Shown one piece after another: positions 8,158 to 16,415 of a stretch of 64,000 nt of DNA. Below the pieces are notes generated by a model. It was not told the origin of the DNA and did not search any database. It worked only from the letters and a program-made list of their open reading frames with translations. The stretch's first letter is position 1. Every line of letters starts with the position of its first letter. The stretch comes from Sphingomonas sp. IBVSS2. Its GTDB lineage: Bacteria > Pseudomonadota > Alphaproteobacteria > Sphingomonadales > Sphingomonadaceae. A program made the translations under genes and the position numbers. The DNA lies in NCBI RefSeq assembly GCF_002127225.1, contig NZ_NFUR01000002.1, positions 620,001 to 684,000 of the forward strand, written 5' to 3'.

Positions 8158-9207
8158 GTGATCACCGACTGGGGCTTCCCCGATTTCGACGACCATGAGG
8201 GCGTCCACCTGTTCAGCGACCGCGAGTCGGGGCTGAGCGCAATCATCGCAGTCCATTCGACCAAGCTCGGCCCGGCGGCCGGCGGTGTGCGTTTCTGGCA
8301 TTATGCCGACACCCGCGCCGCGATCACCGACGCGCTGCGCCTGTCGCGCGGCATGAGCTACAAGAATGCGATGGCGAATCTGCCGCTCGGTGGCGGCAAG
8401 GGCGTGATCCTGGCGAGCGAGCCGGGCGCGACCGTCACCACTGCGCAGCTGGAGGCGTTCGGCCGCGCGGTCGAATCGCTGGGCGGCCGCTATGTCACCG
8501 CCGAGGATGTCGGCATGTCCGAGGCGCGGATGAAGGTCGTCGCGACTCAGACCCGCCACGTCTCCGGCCTGCCCGTCGCGGAAGGCGGGGCGGGCGGCGA
8601 TCCCGGTCCGATCACTGCCCGCGGCGTCTATCTGGGCGTGAAGGCGGCGGCGAAGCGCGGCCTCGGCGCCGATTCGATGGCCGGGGTGCGCGTCGCGATC
8701 CAGGGCGTCGGCTCGGTAGGCGGCGGCGTCGCCCGGCTGCTCGCCAAGGACGGCGCGAAGCTGACCCTTGCCGACGTCAATGCCGAGCGCGCCAAGGCGC
8801 TGGCGGCGGAGCTCGGCGGCGAGGCGATCGACGCGGCGGACATCCTCGGCATCGAGACCGACGTCCTCAGCCCCAATGCACTGGGCGCGATCTTCACCGA
8901 ACAGTCGATCGCCGCGCTCAGGACCACGGTGGTGGCCGGCGGCGCGAACAACCAGCTCGCCACCCGGGCGGACGGCCAGCGGCTTCACGATCGCGGCATC
9001 CTCTATGCGCCCGATTATGTGATCAACGCGGGCGGCATCATCAATGTCGGCCTCGAATATCTGGGCCAGGGCAACATGGCCGAAGTGATGGCGCGCGTGG
9101 AGAAGATCCCCGAGCGCCTGGTCGAAGTGTGGGATGAGAGCGCCCGCACCGGCGATCCGCAGAGCGAAGTGGCCGATCGCATCGCCCAGCGGCTGATCGG
9201 GCGTTAG
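8158..9207 (+). CDS. Leu/Phe/Val dehydrogenase family enzyme
   Basis: A 349-residue NAD-dependent amino-acid dehydrogenase of the leucine/phenylalanine dehydrogenase group. It reversibly deaminates branched-chain or aromatic L-amino acids to 2-oxo acids in the cytoplasm. The glycine-rich substrate region LPLGGGKGVIL contains catalytic Lys81, and Lys69 lies in the SYKNAM element. The Rossmann fingerprint GVGSVGGGVARLL follows in the second half, and the length fits the family. Translation starts at GTG 8158. The gene lies directly downstream of tRNA-His and is followed by a hairpin. Whether leucine or phenylalanine is preferred cannot be decided from the sequence. Confidence 0.92.
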   Translation: MITDWGFPDFDDHEGVHLFSDRESGLSAIIAVHSTKLGPAAGGVRFWHYADTRAAITDALRLSRGMSYKNAMANLPLGGGKGVILASEPGATVTTAQLEAFGRAVESLGGRYVTAEDVGMSEARMKVVATQTRHVSGLPVAEGGAGGDPGPITARGVYLGVKAAAKRGLGADSMAGVRVAIQGVGSVGGGVARLLAKDGAKLTLADVNAERAKALAAELGGEAIDAADILGIETDVLSPNALGAIFTEQSIAALRTTVVAGGANNQLATRADGQRLHDRGILYAPDYVINAGGIINVGLEYLGQGNMAEVMARVEKIPERLVEVWDESARTGDPQSEVADRIAQRLIGR

Positions 9208-9218
9208 CGCGAACCCGG

Positions 9219-9238
9219 GTCCCGGCAAGGGCCGGGAT
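9219..9238 (+). terminator. Short GC hairpin after dehydrogenase gene
   Basis: CCCGGC-AAGG-GCCGGG with one extra A/T-type pair lies 12 bases after the dehydrogenase stop. No T tract follows, so termination is likely rather than certain. Confidence 0.5.
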
Positions 9239-9333
9239 CCGGTGCGGCAGTGCGGTTCGGCCAAGGCCCCGGCTTCGGCCGGAGCGCCCGGATCCGGAAT
9301 TTCCCCCCGGTCCGCGAAAAAATCGCCTGGGCA

Positions 9334-9360
9334 TGTCACATCCGGAGCGCCCGTCTCGTC
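9334..9360 (+). promoter_or_regulatory. ECF41-type promoter
   Basis: TGTCACA (9334-9340) and CGTC (9357-9360) are separated by exactly 16 bases. This matches the published recognition sequence of ECF41 sigma factors. It lies 26 bases upstream of the AhpD-like gene whose overlapping neighbour encodes an ECF41 sigma factor, implying autoregulation. Confidence 0.85.
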
Positions 9361-9386
9361 ATGCATGCGTCCAACCAAGGAGATGC

Positions 9387-9848
9387 ATGATGACTGCCCG
9401 ACTCGACCTGTTCGCCGCCGCCCCCGCCGAGATGAAGGCGTGGTACGAGATGTCGCTCAAGATCGCGCCCAAGCTCGAGCACAGCCTGCTCGAGCTGGTG
9501 AAGATCCGGGCTTCGCAGATCAACGGCTGCGCCAACTGCCTCAACATGCACACCGCCGACGCGCGCAAGGCCGGCGAGACCGAGCAGCGCATCTATCTGC
9601 TCAGCGCCTGGCACGAGGCGCCATGCTATACGCCGCGCGAGCGCGCTGCGCTGGCATGGACCGATGCGCTCACGCTGGTATCCACGGCGCGGGCGCCCGA
9701 GGATCTCTATCGGGAGCTCGCCTTCGAGTTCAACGAGGAGGAGCAGGTGCAGTTGACCCTGATGATCAACACCATCAACGGCTGGAACCGGCTCGCGGTG
9801 GCCTTCAACCTCTTCTACGAGGGCAAGCCCGCGGTGGCGGCGGCGTGA
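9387..9848 (+). CDS. AhpD-like carboxymuconolactone decarboxylase family protein
   Basis: About 153 residues, all-helical AhpD/CMD fold. The CANCLNMH element provides the paired cysteines and histidine (Cys48, Cys51, His55 counted from the first Met), as in AhpD peroxidase-type enzymes. It probably acts as a thiol-dependent peroxidase or reductase; true carboxymuconolactone decarboxylase activity is unlikely. Two adjacent ATGs (9387, 9390) follow AAGGAG; the second has the better spacing. The stop overlaps the GTG of the sigma-factor gene, the standard arrangement in which ECF41 factors control a COE-type partner (carboxymuconolactone decarboxylase, oxidoreductase or epimerase). Confidence 0.92.
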   Translation: MMTARLDLFAAAPAEMKAWYEMSLKIAPKLEHSLLELVKIRASQINGCANCLNMHTADARKAGETEQRIYLLSAWHEAPCYTPRERAALAWTDALTLVSTARAPEDLYRELAFEFNEEEQVQLTLMINTINGWNRLAVAFNLFYEGKPAVAAA

Positions 9849-10705
9849 GCGGCGCGGACGCAGCGGCGAGCTTCGATCCGCTGCGTCCGCGGCTGGCGCG
9901 CATCGCCTATCGCATGCTCGGCTCGGTCGCGGACGCGGAGGACGTGGTGCAGGATGCGTTCCTGCGCTGGCTCGCCACCGATCGCGACCAGATCCGCGAG
10001 CCCGAGGCGTTCCTGCGCCGGGTGGTGACGCGGCTGTGCCTCGATCAGCTCAAGTCCGCCCGTGCCCGGCGCGAAACCTATGTCGGCCCCTGGCTGCCCG
10101 AACCCGTCGTCGAGGCGGAGGAGGAAGTGGAGGATGTGACGCTACCGCTGCTGATGGCGCTGGAGCGCCTCTCGCCGCTGGAGCGCGCGGCCTTCCTGCT
10201 CCACGACGTGTTCGGCGTGAATTTCGACGAGGTGGGCGAGACGATCGGCCGGGATCCCGCCGCCGCGCGCCAGCTCGCCAGCCGGGCGCGCACCCATGTC
10301 CGTGCCGCCCGGCCGCGCTACGACCTGCCGAAGGAAAAGGGGCTGGAGATCGCCGCCGCCTTCTTCGCCGCGTCGCGCAGCGGCGACATGGGGGCGCTGC
10401 GCGGCCTGCTGGCGGCCGATGTGTCGCTCTGGTCGGACGGCGGCGGCAAGGTGCCCGCGGGCCTGAAGCCGATCCATGGCATCGAGGACATGATCAAGCT
10501 CCACAGCTCGCTCGCCCGCTTCTTCGCCAAGGAGATGTCGCGCGTGGTGCGCTACGGCATGATCAACGGCCTGCCGGGCTTCGTCACGATCGAGCCGGGC
10601 GGCGTCCTGCAAACCACCGCGCTGGCGATCGAGGAGGGCCGGATCGTGGGCATCTATGTGATGCGCAACCCGGACAAGCTCGGGCATCTGGGGGCGGTGC
10701 ATTGA
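9845..10705 (+). CDS. ECF41 family RNA polymerase sigma factor
   Basis: A 286-residue ECF sigma factor with region 2 (MLGSVADAEDVVQDAFLRW) and region 4 (LSPLERAAFLLHDVFG). A C-terminal SnoaL-like extension acts as a built-in modulator in this family. Three diagnostic ECF41 signatures are present: WLPEP between sigma2 and sigma4, DGGGK in the extension, and NPDKL near the C-terminus. The GTG start overlaps the stop of the AhpD-like gene, so the two are translationally coupled. No separate anti-sigma gene is adjacent, as expected for ECF41. The predicted target is the TGTCACA-N16-CGTC promoter at 9334. The inducing signal is unknown. Confidence 0.95.
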   Translation: MSGADAAASFDPLRPRLARIAYRMLGSVADAEDVVQDAFLRWLATDRDQIREPEAFLRRVVTRLCLDQLKSARARRETYVGPWLPEPVVEAEEEVEDVTLPLLMALERLSPLERAAFLLHDVFGVNFDEVGETIGRDPAAARQLASRARTHVRAARPRYDLPKEKGLEIAAAFFAASRSGDMGALRGLLAADVSLWSDGGGKVPAGLKPIHGIEDMIKLHSSLARFFAKEMSRVVRYGMINGLPGFVTIEPGGVLQTTALAIEEGRIVGIYVMRNPDKLGHLGAVH

Positions 10706-10709
10706 TCTG

Positions 10710-10741
10710 AATTCCTCCCCGAGCTTGCTCGGGGAGGAATT
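10710..10741. terminator. Perfect palindrome after sigma-factor gene
   Basis: Fifteen bases at 10710-10724 pair perfectly with 10727-10741, with core CTCCCCGAGC. The element starts five bases after the ECF41 stop. It may be a terminator or a dispersed palindromic repeat; no clear T tract follows. The rest of the 305-bp gap to ccmC (10742-11010) holds no gene that I can support, and the ccm promoter should be there. Confidence 0.6.
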
Positions 10742-11010
10742 GGGCTGCGCCTTGCAATGTAGGATTTCGTCTGTTTCCCTCACCCGGCCGGATCGTTCCG
10801 GCCGCTCTTTGAGCGGTTGGGAAAATAGGATCACGCTCGCGCAAGGAAGTTGCGCGATGCGCGCCGTTTGCGGGAAATCGGGGAAAATCGGTGGGGGACT
10901 CATCCCTCGCCATGGGCGACGTTCGCGACGTTTCGCGCCGCGGCCGGGCGTCTGTCGCTGGATATCGCGAGGCCATGGATTCCCGCCCGGAACCTCGCTA
11001 GTCATCGCGC

Positions 11011-11730
11011 GTGCCCGTCTTGCATGCCTTCGCCAATCCCGCGCGCTTCCTCAAGATTGCGCGGCCGCTGACGCCGATCCTGTTCTGGCTCGGCGTGGCG
11101 CTGGTGGCGTTCGGCTGCTGGGCGGGGCTCACGCTCACGCCGCCCGACGCGGTGCAGAAGGAGAGCGCACGCATCCTCTACATCCATGTGCCCAGCGCCT
11201 GGCTGGGCATGGGCGGGTGGAGCGGGCTGGCGATCGCGTGCCTGAGCTATCTCGTCTGGCGGCATCCGCTGGCCAGCGTCGCGGCGCGGGCGATCGCCCC
11301 GGCGGGGGCCACTTTCGCGGCGCTCTGCCTGCTCACCGGCTCGATCTGGGGGCGCCCGACCTGGGGCACCTGGTGGGAGTGGGACGGGCGGCTGACCAGC
11401 ATGCTGCTGCTCTTCTTCGTCTACATCGCCTGGATCGCGCTGGATCGCGCCGATGCCGAGCGATCGGGCGACGGGCGGGTGCCGGCGCTGTTCGGCGTGG
11501 CGGGCAGCGCGCTGCTCCCCATCGTCCATTATTCGGTGATCTGGTGGAACACGCTCCACCAGGGCGAAAGCGTGCTGGCGGGCAAGATCCACCCCGCGCT
11601 GCTCTGGCCGCTTTTCTTCACGCTGGGCGGCTTCACCCTGGTCTTCGCCGGGGTGGTGCTGATGCGGATGCGCGCGATCCTGGCGGCGCAGAAGGTCGAG
11701 GCGCGGTTGCGGCGGATGGCGGCGGCATGA
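11011..11730 (+). CDS. ccmC: CcmC, haem handling for cytochrome c maturation
   Basis: A 239-residue integral membrane protein with about six transmembrane helices. The periplasmic tryptophan-rich WWD signature is present (WGTWWEWDGRLTS). Flanking histidines in YIHVPSAW and WWNTLHQ are placed as the axial haem ligands of the family. CcmC presents haem to CcmE for covalent attachment. Translation starts at a GTG. It is the first gene of a seven-gene operon and its stop overlaps the ATG of ccmD. The ABC partners CcmA and CcmB are not encoded upstream here. Confidence 0.95.
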   Translation: MPVLHAFANPARFLKIARPLTPILFWLGVALVAFGCWAGLTLTPPDAVQKESARILYIHVPSAWLGMGGWSGLAIACLSYLVWRHPLASVAARAIAPAGATFAALCLLTGSIWGRPTWGTWWEWDGRLTSMLLLFFVYIAWIALDRADAERSGDGRVPALFGVAGSALLPIVHYSVIWWNTLHQGESVLAGKIHPALLWPLFFTLGGFTLVFAGVVLMRMRAILAAQKVEARLRRMAAA

Positions 11731-11861
11731 ACCATTGGCCGTTCATCACTGCCGCCTATCTGGTGGTGCTGCTCGGCACCGGCGGGCTCGCGGCGTTCAG
11801 CTATGCCGCGATGCGCCGCGCCGAGACGGCGGCCGCGGCGCTGCGGGGCGGCGGCGAATGA
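11727..11861 (+). CDS. ccmD: CcmD, small membrane protein of haem-release complex
   Basis: A 44-residue protein with one transmembrane helix (about residues 6-26) and a basic, Ala-rich C-terminal tail. It overlaps ccmC at its start and ccmE at its stop through ATGA junctions. Size, topology and position are those of CcmD, which helps release holo-CcmE from the CcmABC complex. Sequence identity in this family is low, so the call rests mainly on context. Confidence 0.88.
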   Translation: MNHWPFITAAYLVVLLGTGGLAAFSYAAMRRAETAAAALRGGGE

Positions 11862-12292
11862 AGCCCAAGCATCAGCGGCTGGTCCTCGTGCTGCTCGCGC
11901 TGGGCGCGATCCTCGGTGCGTCGGCGCTCGCCATGTCGGCGCTCCGCGACCAGGCGGCGTTCTTCTATGCGCCCGGCGACGTGAAGGGGAAACCGCTGCC
12001 GCTCGACCGGCATGTCCGCCTGGGCGGCATGGTCGAGAAGGGTTCGATCCGGCGCGCGGCCGATGGGGTTTCGATCCGTTTCGCGGTGACCGACGGGCAG
12101 GCGGTGGTGCCGGTCGCCTTCCGCGGCGTGACGCCGGACCTGTTCAAGGAAGGATCGGGCGTGGTGGCGGAAGGGCGGTTCCAGCCGGACGGCAGCTTCG
12201 TCGCCGACAATATTCTCGCCAAGCATGACGAGCGCTACATGCCGCCCCAGGCCGCGGGCAACATGCACGAGACGAAGACGCTAGCCAAATGA
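11858..12292 (+). CDS. ccmE: CcmE, periplasmic haem chaperone
   Basis: A 144-residue protein with an N-terminal membrane anchor (about residues 8-28) and an OB-fold periplasmic domain. The haem attachment site is visible near the C-terminus as AKHDERYMPP; His123 forms the covalent bond and Tyr127 coordinates iron by analogy with E. coli CcmE. It receives haem from CcmCD and passes it to CcmF. ATGA overlap with ccmD at the start; ccmF begins 10 bases after the stop. Confidence 0.97.
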   Translation: MKPKHQRLVLVLLALGAILGASALAMSALRDQAAFFYAPGDVKGKPLPLDRHVRLGGMVEKGSIRRAADGVSIRFAVTDGQAVVPVAFRGVTPDLFKEGSGVVAEGRFQPDGSFVADNILAKHDERYMPPQAAGNMHETKTLAK

Positions 12293-12302
12293 GGGATGGG
12301 CA

Positions 12303-14228
12303 GTGATCGCCGAAGCCGGTCTCGCCGCGCTGTGGCTCGCGACGGGCTTCGCGCTCGTGCAGGTGCTGCTCGCCTGGGGCGCGGCCAAGGGCGCCGACCA
12401 GGCCGGCGGGCCGATGGTGATGACGGCGCTTCGCCGCGTCGCGATCGTCCAGGGCCTGCTGGCGCTCGTCGCCTTCGTCCTGCTGGTGGTCCTGTTCGTG
12501 CAGTCGGACATGTCGGTGCTGCTCGTCGTCGAGAACAGCCATTCGATGAAGCCGCTGATCTACAAGATCGCCGGCGCCTGGGGGAATCACGAGGGCTCGA
12601 TGCTCCTGTGGGTCACCGTGCTGGCGATATCGGGGGCAGGCGTGGCGCTGTTCGAGAAGCGGCTGCCCCGGGGCACGCTTGCCGCCACGCTGGGCGCGCA
12701 GGCGGCGATCGCGATCGGCTTCTATGCCTTTCTCGCCTTTGCCTCCAACCCGTTCGTCCGGGTGAGCCCGCCGCCGCTCGACGGGCGGGGCCTCAACCCG
12801 CTGCTGCAGGATCCGGGGCTCGCCTTCCATCCGCCGACGCTCTATCTCGGCTATGTCGGCCTGTCGGTCGCGTTCAGCTTCGCGGTGGGCGCGCTGCTGA
12901 TGCGCGACGTCGGCCCCGCCTTTGCCCGGGCGATGCGGCCCTGGGTGCTGGCGGCCTGGATATTCCTCACCATCGGCATCACCGCCGGCAGCTATTGGGC
13001 CTATTACGAGCTCGGCTGGGGCGGCTGGTGGTTCTGGGACCCGGTGGAGAATGCCTCGCTGATGCCGTGGCTGGCGGCGACTGCGCTGCTCCACTCGGTG
13101 AGCGTGCTCGCCACCCGCGACGGCCTGCGCGCCTGGACGGTGATGCTGGCGGTGGTCGCCTTCTCGATGTCGATGATCGGCACCTTCCTGGTCCGCTCGG
13201 GCATCCTGATCAGCGTCCATGCCTTTGCGGTCGACCCCACCCGGGGCGGCTTCATCCTCGCCCTGCTCGGCCTCTATATCGGCGGGGCGCTGGCGCTGTT
13301 CGGCGCGCGGATCGGCACGGTGAAGCAGGGCACCACCTTCGAGCTGGTCAGCCGCGAGGGCGCGCTGGTGCTCAACAACCTGCTGCTCTCGGTAATTCTC
13401 GGCGTCGTCTTCATCGGCACGCTCTATCCGCTCGTCGCCCAGGCCGCCGGCGTCCAGCTCTCGATCGGCGCACCCTTTTTCGAGAAGGCGGCGGTGCCGG
13501 TCGGCCTCGCGCTCGTCGCGGCCACGGCGGCGGGGCCGTTGCTCAAATGGCGCCGCGACCAGTGGAACGCGCTGTTTGGCAAGCTGCTCGTGCCCGTCGG
13601 CGTGGCGGGCATCGCCTTCGCCCTGGTCTTCGCGCTGGGCGGGGCGCAGTGGCTGCCGGCACTGGTGCTCGGCCTGGCCGCCGGGCTCGCCGTCGCCAGC
13701 GTCCTTCCGCTCATCCGCCGCAACCTGCGCCGCACGCCGCTGCACCTCTATGGCATGGTCGTCGCGCATCTCGGCATCGCGGTGAGCATCGCCGGCATGG
13801 CGGCGGACGGTGCCTTCAAGGTCGAGCGGCTGGCGGCGATCTCGATCGGGCAGAACGTCACCGTCGGCCCGTACCGCATCGAGCTGCTCGAGGTGCGGCC
13901 CGCGGTCGGCCCCAACTGGTCGGCGCTCGAGGCGCATCTCAAGGCGACGCGCGGTGGGAGCGCGCCATTCGACCTTTTCCCGCAGCAGCGCTTCTTCGCC
14001 AACCCGCCGACCAACACCAACGAGGCCGCGATCGCGACCGAGCTGGACGGCCAGCTCTACACCGTGATCGGCCAGGGCGACGGCGCGGGGCGCTGGCAGA
14101 TCCGAGCCTGGTGGAAGCCCTTCGTCACCTTGATCTGGGCGGGCGGGGCAATGATCGCGCTGGGCGGGCTGCTCTCGCTGATCGGACGGGTGCGGCGGGA
14201 ACGGCGCGATGCGGAGGAGGCGCCATGA
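12303..14228 (+). CDS. ccmF: CcmF, cytochrome c haem lyase subunit
   Basis: A 641-residue polytopic membrane protein. It carries the WWD motif GWWFWDPVENASLMPWL and several conserved histidines, with ENSHSMKPLIYKIAG and NHEGSMLLW in the N-terminal third. CcmF, together with CcmH and CcmI, transfers haem from CcmE to the CXXCH motifs of apocytochromes c. A GTG start is used, and the stop overlaps the ATG of ccmG. Length matches full-length bacterial CcmF. Confidence 0.97.
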   Translation: MIAEAGLAALWLATGFALVQVLLAWGAAKGADQAGGPMVMTALRRVAIVQGLLALVAFVLLVVLFVQSDMSVLLVVENSHSMKPLIYKIAGAWGNHEGSMLLWVTVLAISGAGVALFEKRLPRGTLAATLGAQAAIAIGFYAFLAFASNPFVRVSPPPLDGRGLNPLLQDPGLAFHPPTLYLGYVGLSVAFSFAVGALLMRDVGPAFARAMRPWVLAAWIFLTIGITAGSYWAYYELGWGGWWFWDPVENASLMPWLAATALLHSVSVLATRDGLRAWTVMLAVVAFSMSMIGTFLVRSGILISVHAFAVDPTRGGFILALLGLYIGGALALFGARIGTVKQGTTFELVSREGALVLNNLLLSVILGVVFIGTLYPLVAQAAGVQLSIGAPFFEKAAVPVGLALVAATAAGPLLKWRRDQWNALFGKLLVPVGVAGIAFALVFALGGAQWLPALVLGLAAGLAVASVLPLIRRNLRRTPLHLYGMVVAHLGIAVSIAGMAADGAFKVERLAAISIGQNVTVGPYRIELLEVRPAVGPNWSALEAHLKATRGGSAPFDLFPQQRFFANPPTNTNEAAIATELDGQLYTVIGQGDGAGRWQIRAWWKPFVTLIWAGGAMIALGGLLSLIGRVRRERRDAEEAP

Positions 14229-14752
14229 GGCGGCTGCTGCTCTGGGCACCGCTGGCGCTGTTCGCCCTGATCTTCGGGCTGGTCGCGGCCGGGCTGATCA
14301 AGCCGGCGGATCGGACGATCCGCTCGGCGATGATCGGCAAGCCGTTGCCCGAGCTTGCGATGAAGCCGCTGCTGCCCGGACGGCCCGGCATCGACACGGC
14401 CGACTTCGCCACCGGAAAGCCGCGACTGCTCAATGTGTTCGCCAGCTGGTGCATCCCCTGCATCGCCGAGGCGCCCCAGCTGCTGAAGCTCAAACAGGCC
14501 GGAGTGGAGATCGATGCGATCGCGATCCGCGACACGCCGGAGGCGGTGCGGGCCTTTCTCGCGCGGAACGGCGATCCCTATGCCCGGATCGGCGACGATC
14601 CCACCGGCAAGGCCCAGATCGCACTCGGCTCGTCGGGGGTGCCCGAGACTTTCCTGATCAACGGCCGGGGCGAGATCGTCGACCAGCATGTCGGCGACAT
14701 CCGGGCGGACGATATTCCCGCGATACTGCGCAAGCTGGAGGCGGCGAAATGA
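14225..14752 (+). CDS. ccmG: CcmG/DsbE thiol-disulfide oxidoreductase
   Basis: A 175-residue membrane-anchored thioredoxin-like protein. The anchor occupies about residues 6-24. The active site reads WCIPC (Cys76, Cys79), and the cis-proline loop reads GVPETF. It keeps apocytochrome c cysteines reduced for haem ligation in the periplasm. ATGA overlaps join it to ccmF upstream and ccmH downstream. Confidence 0.96.
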   Translation: MRRLLLWAPLALFALIFGLVAAGLIKPADRTIRSAMIGKPLPELAMKPLLPGRPGIDTADFATGKPRLLNVFASWCIPCIAEAPQLLKLKQAGVEIDAIAIRDTPEAVRAFLARNGDPYARIGDDPTGKAQIALGSSGVPETFLINGRGEIVDQHVGDIRADDIPAILRKLEAAK

Positions 14753-15156
14753 GGCTGGCGGCCTTGCTTCTCGCGCTGCTCCTGGCGGCCCCTGCTGCGG
14801 CGGATTCGAACCGGCCGCCGGCGGCGCTGGCCTATACCCAGCTGCCCGATGCCGGGCAGGAGGCGAGGGCCAGGGCATTGATGGAGACGCTGCGCTGCCT
14901 CGTCTGCCAGGGCCAGTCGATCGCCGATAGCGATGCCGAGATGGCGGGGGACATGCGCGCGATGGTTCGCGAGCGTATCGCCAGGGGCGAGCAACCTGCG
15001 GCGATCCGCGGATATCTGATCCAGCGCTATGGCGACTATGTCACCTATGATCCGCCGTTCAGCTGGGTGACCGCACCGCTCTGGATGGCGCCGGTGGTGC
15101 TGCTGGTCACCGGCCTGCTGCTTGCACGGCGCCTGTTCCGCAGGAAGGGGGCGTGA
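14749..15156 (+). CDS. ccmH: CcmH/CycL cytochrome c maturation thioreductase
   Basis: A 135-residue protein with a cleavable signal peptide (to about residue 19), a three-helix domain carrying the redox motif LRCLVCQ (Cys50, Cys53), and one C-terminal transmembrane helix (about 104-125). It corresponds to the N-terminal half of E. coli CcmH; the TPR half is the separate next gene. It resolves disulfides on apocytochrome c within the haem lyase complex. Confidence 0.96.
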   Translation: MRLAALLLALLLAAPAAADSNRPPAALAYTQLPDAGQEARARALMETLRCLVCQGQSIADSDAEMAGDMRAMVRERIARGEQPAAIRGYLIQRYGDYVTYDPPFSWVTAPLWMAPVVLLVTGLLLARRLFRRKGA

Positions 15157-15806
15157 TGGGCTGGGTGATGCTCGCCACGATGGCCATCGTCGCGGTGCTG
15201 GCGCTCGCGCTGCTGCGCTATCCGCGCAAGCTGTGGACCGTCCCCGCCACGGCGCTCATGCTCGGCGCCGCGGGCTATGCCTGGCAGGGCAGCCCGGGGC
15301 TCCCCGGCCATCCCGTCGCGCCGGGCGGACAGCGGGTCGAGGTCGACCAGGGGCTGATCGACTTGCGGGACGCGATGTTCGGCAAATACGGCACCTATGC
15401 CTGGAGCTATGGCAATCTGGCCGACGGCATGCTCCGCCAGGGCGATCGCGAGCGGGCCGTGAAGGTGTGGCAGGGCGCCGTGCGGCAGGTGCCCGGGGAT
15501 GTCGCGCTATGGACCGGCTTCGGCTCGGCGCTCGCCGAATATGACGGCAACGAGCTGTCGCCGGCCGCGCAGTTCGCCTTCGACAAAGCACTGGCGCTGA
15601 GCCCCGAACATCCGGGGCCGCCCTTCTTCTACGGGCTCGCGCTGATCCGTGCGAACCGCTTCGCCGAGGCCGAGCCCTGGTGGGAGAAGGCCGTGGCGCT
15701 GACGCCGGAAAAGGCGAGCTATCGTCCGGCGCTGGTGGCGCGGCTGCTCACGCTGGAGATGTTCCTGCAGGAACAGGCCCGGCGGGAAGGCCGGCCGGCC
15801 CGCTGA
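15156..15806 (+). CDS. ccmI: CcmI/CycH-like TPR protein
   Basis: About 216 residues: two N-terminal transmembrane helices, then a periplasmic TPR region (about residues 75-190, with helices such as RAVKVWQGAVRQVPGD and AFDKALALSPEHPGPPFFYG). In System I, CcmI binds apocytochrome c and brings it to CcmF/CcmH. It is short compared with the roughly 400-residue Rhodobacter CcmI. ATG 15156 is used, overlapping the ccmH stop; a GTG at 15153 is the alternative. Last gene of the ccm operon. Confidence 0.85.
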   Translation: MGWVMLATMAIVAVLALALLRYPRKLWTVPATALMLGAAGYAWQGSPGLPGHPVAPGGQRVEVDQGLIDLRDAMFGKYGTYAWSYGNLADGMLRQGDRERAVKVWQGAVRQVPGDVALWTGFGSALAEYDGNELSPAAQFAFDKALALSPEHPGPPFFYGLALIRANRFAEAEPWWEKAVALTPEKASYRPALVARLLTLEMFLQEQARREGRPAR

Positions 15807-15853
15807 CGTTCCAAACGCTCGATCTTGGCTCGAGGCCGCGCTAGCGCACCGCC

Positions 15854-16360
15854 ATGAGCATCAACCAGCCCATCCGGATTCGCCCCGCGCTTGCAGGGGA
15901 TGCGCCGCGCCTGAAGGCCATCTTGCAGGACAGTTTCGAGAGCACCTGGCTGCCGGCTCTGACGTCGGCCGCCGCGGCGCGCTATCGCGCCGAGGATCGC
16001 GGGGCACGCTATGTCGAGGACAGCCTCGAGGCGTTCCGCGTCGCGGAGATCGCAGGCGTCGTCGCCGGTTTCGTGCACTGGCAGGGCGATTTCGTCGAGG
16101 GCCTCCATGTTCATGGCGACCATCGGCGACGGGGAATCGGCAGGCTGCTGATGGATTGCGCGGAGCGCGCGATGGCCATGGAGGGCTTCGCGGCGGCGCG
16201 CCTCGAGACCGACAGCTTCAACGTCGCCAGCCAGGCATTCTATCTCGGCCGCGGCTATGCCGAACAGGCGCGCTATCCCGACGAGGAATGGGACAGCGGC
16301 TTCACGACCATTCTCTACGTCAAGCAGCTCGATCGCGGTCGGGACCCCGCGCCCGAATGA
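15854..16360 (+). CDS. GNAT family N-acetyltransferase
   Basis: A 168-residue GNAT acetyltransferase. The acetyl-CoA pyrophosphate-binding motif is [10 protein letters not shown], preceded by the strand [11 protein letters not shown], and the C-terminal part has the usual [13 protein letters not shown] helix and strand. The acceptor is unknown; small-molecule or protein N-terminal acetylation are both possible. It lies 47 bp after ccmI on the same strand, is convergent with ald, and shares a hairpin with it. Confidence 0.9.
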   Translation: MSINQPIRIRPALAGDAPRLKAILQDSFESTWLPALTSAAAARYRAEDRGARYVEDSLEAFRVAEIAGVVAGFVHWQGDFVEGLHVHGDHRRRGIGRLLMDCAERAMAMEGFAAARLETDSFNVASQAFYLGRGYAEQARYPDEEWDSGFTTILYVKQLDRGRDPAPE

Positions 16361-16362
16361 AA

Positions 16363-16395
16363 CGAGCCGGGAAACGACGGGCGTTCCCCGGCTCG
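16363..16395. terminator. Bidirectional hairpin between GNAT gene and ald
   Basis: A 14-bp stem with one mismatch (16363-16376 with 16382-16395) and a five-base loop. On the minus strand it is followed by TTTCATT, so it fits best as the ald terminator and may serve both convergent genes. Confidence 0.7.
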
Positions 16396-16415
16396 CGATC
16401 CTGTTCGAGGCGCGA

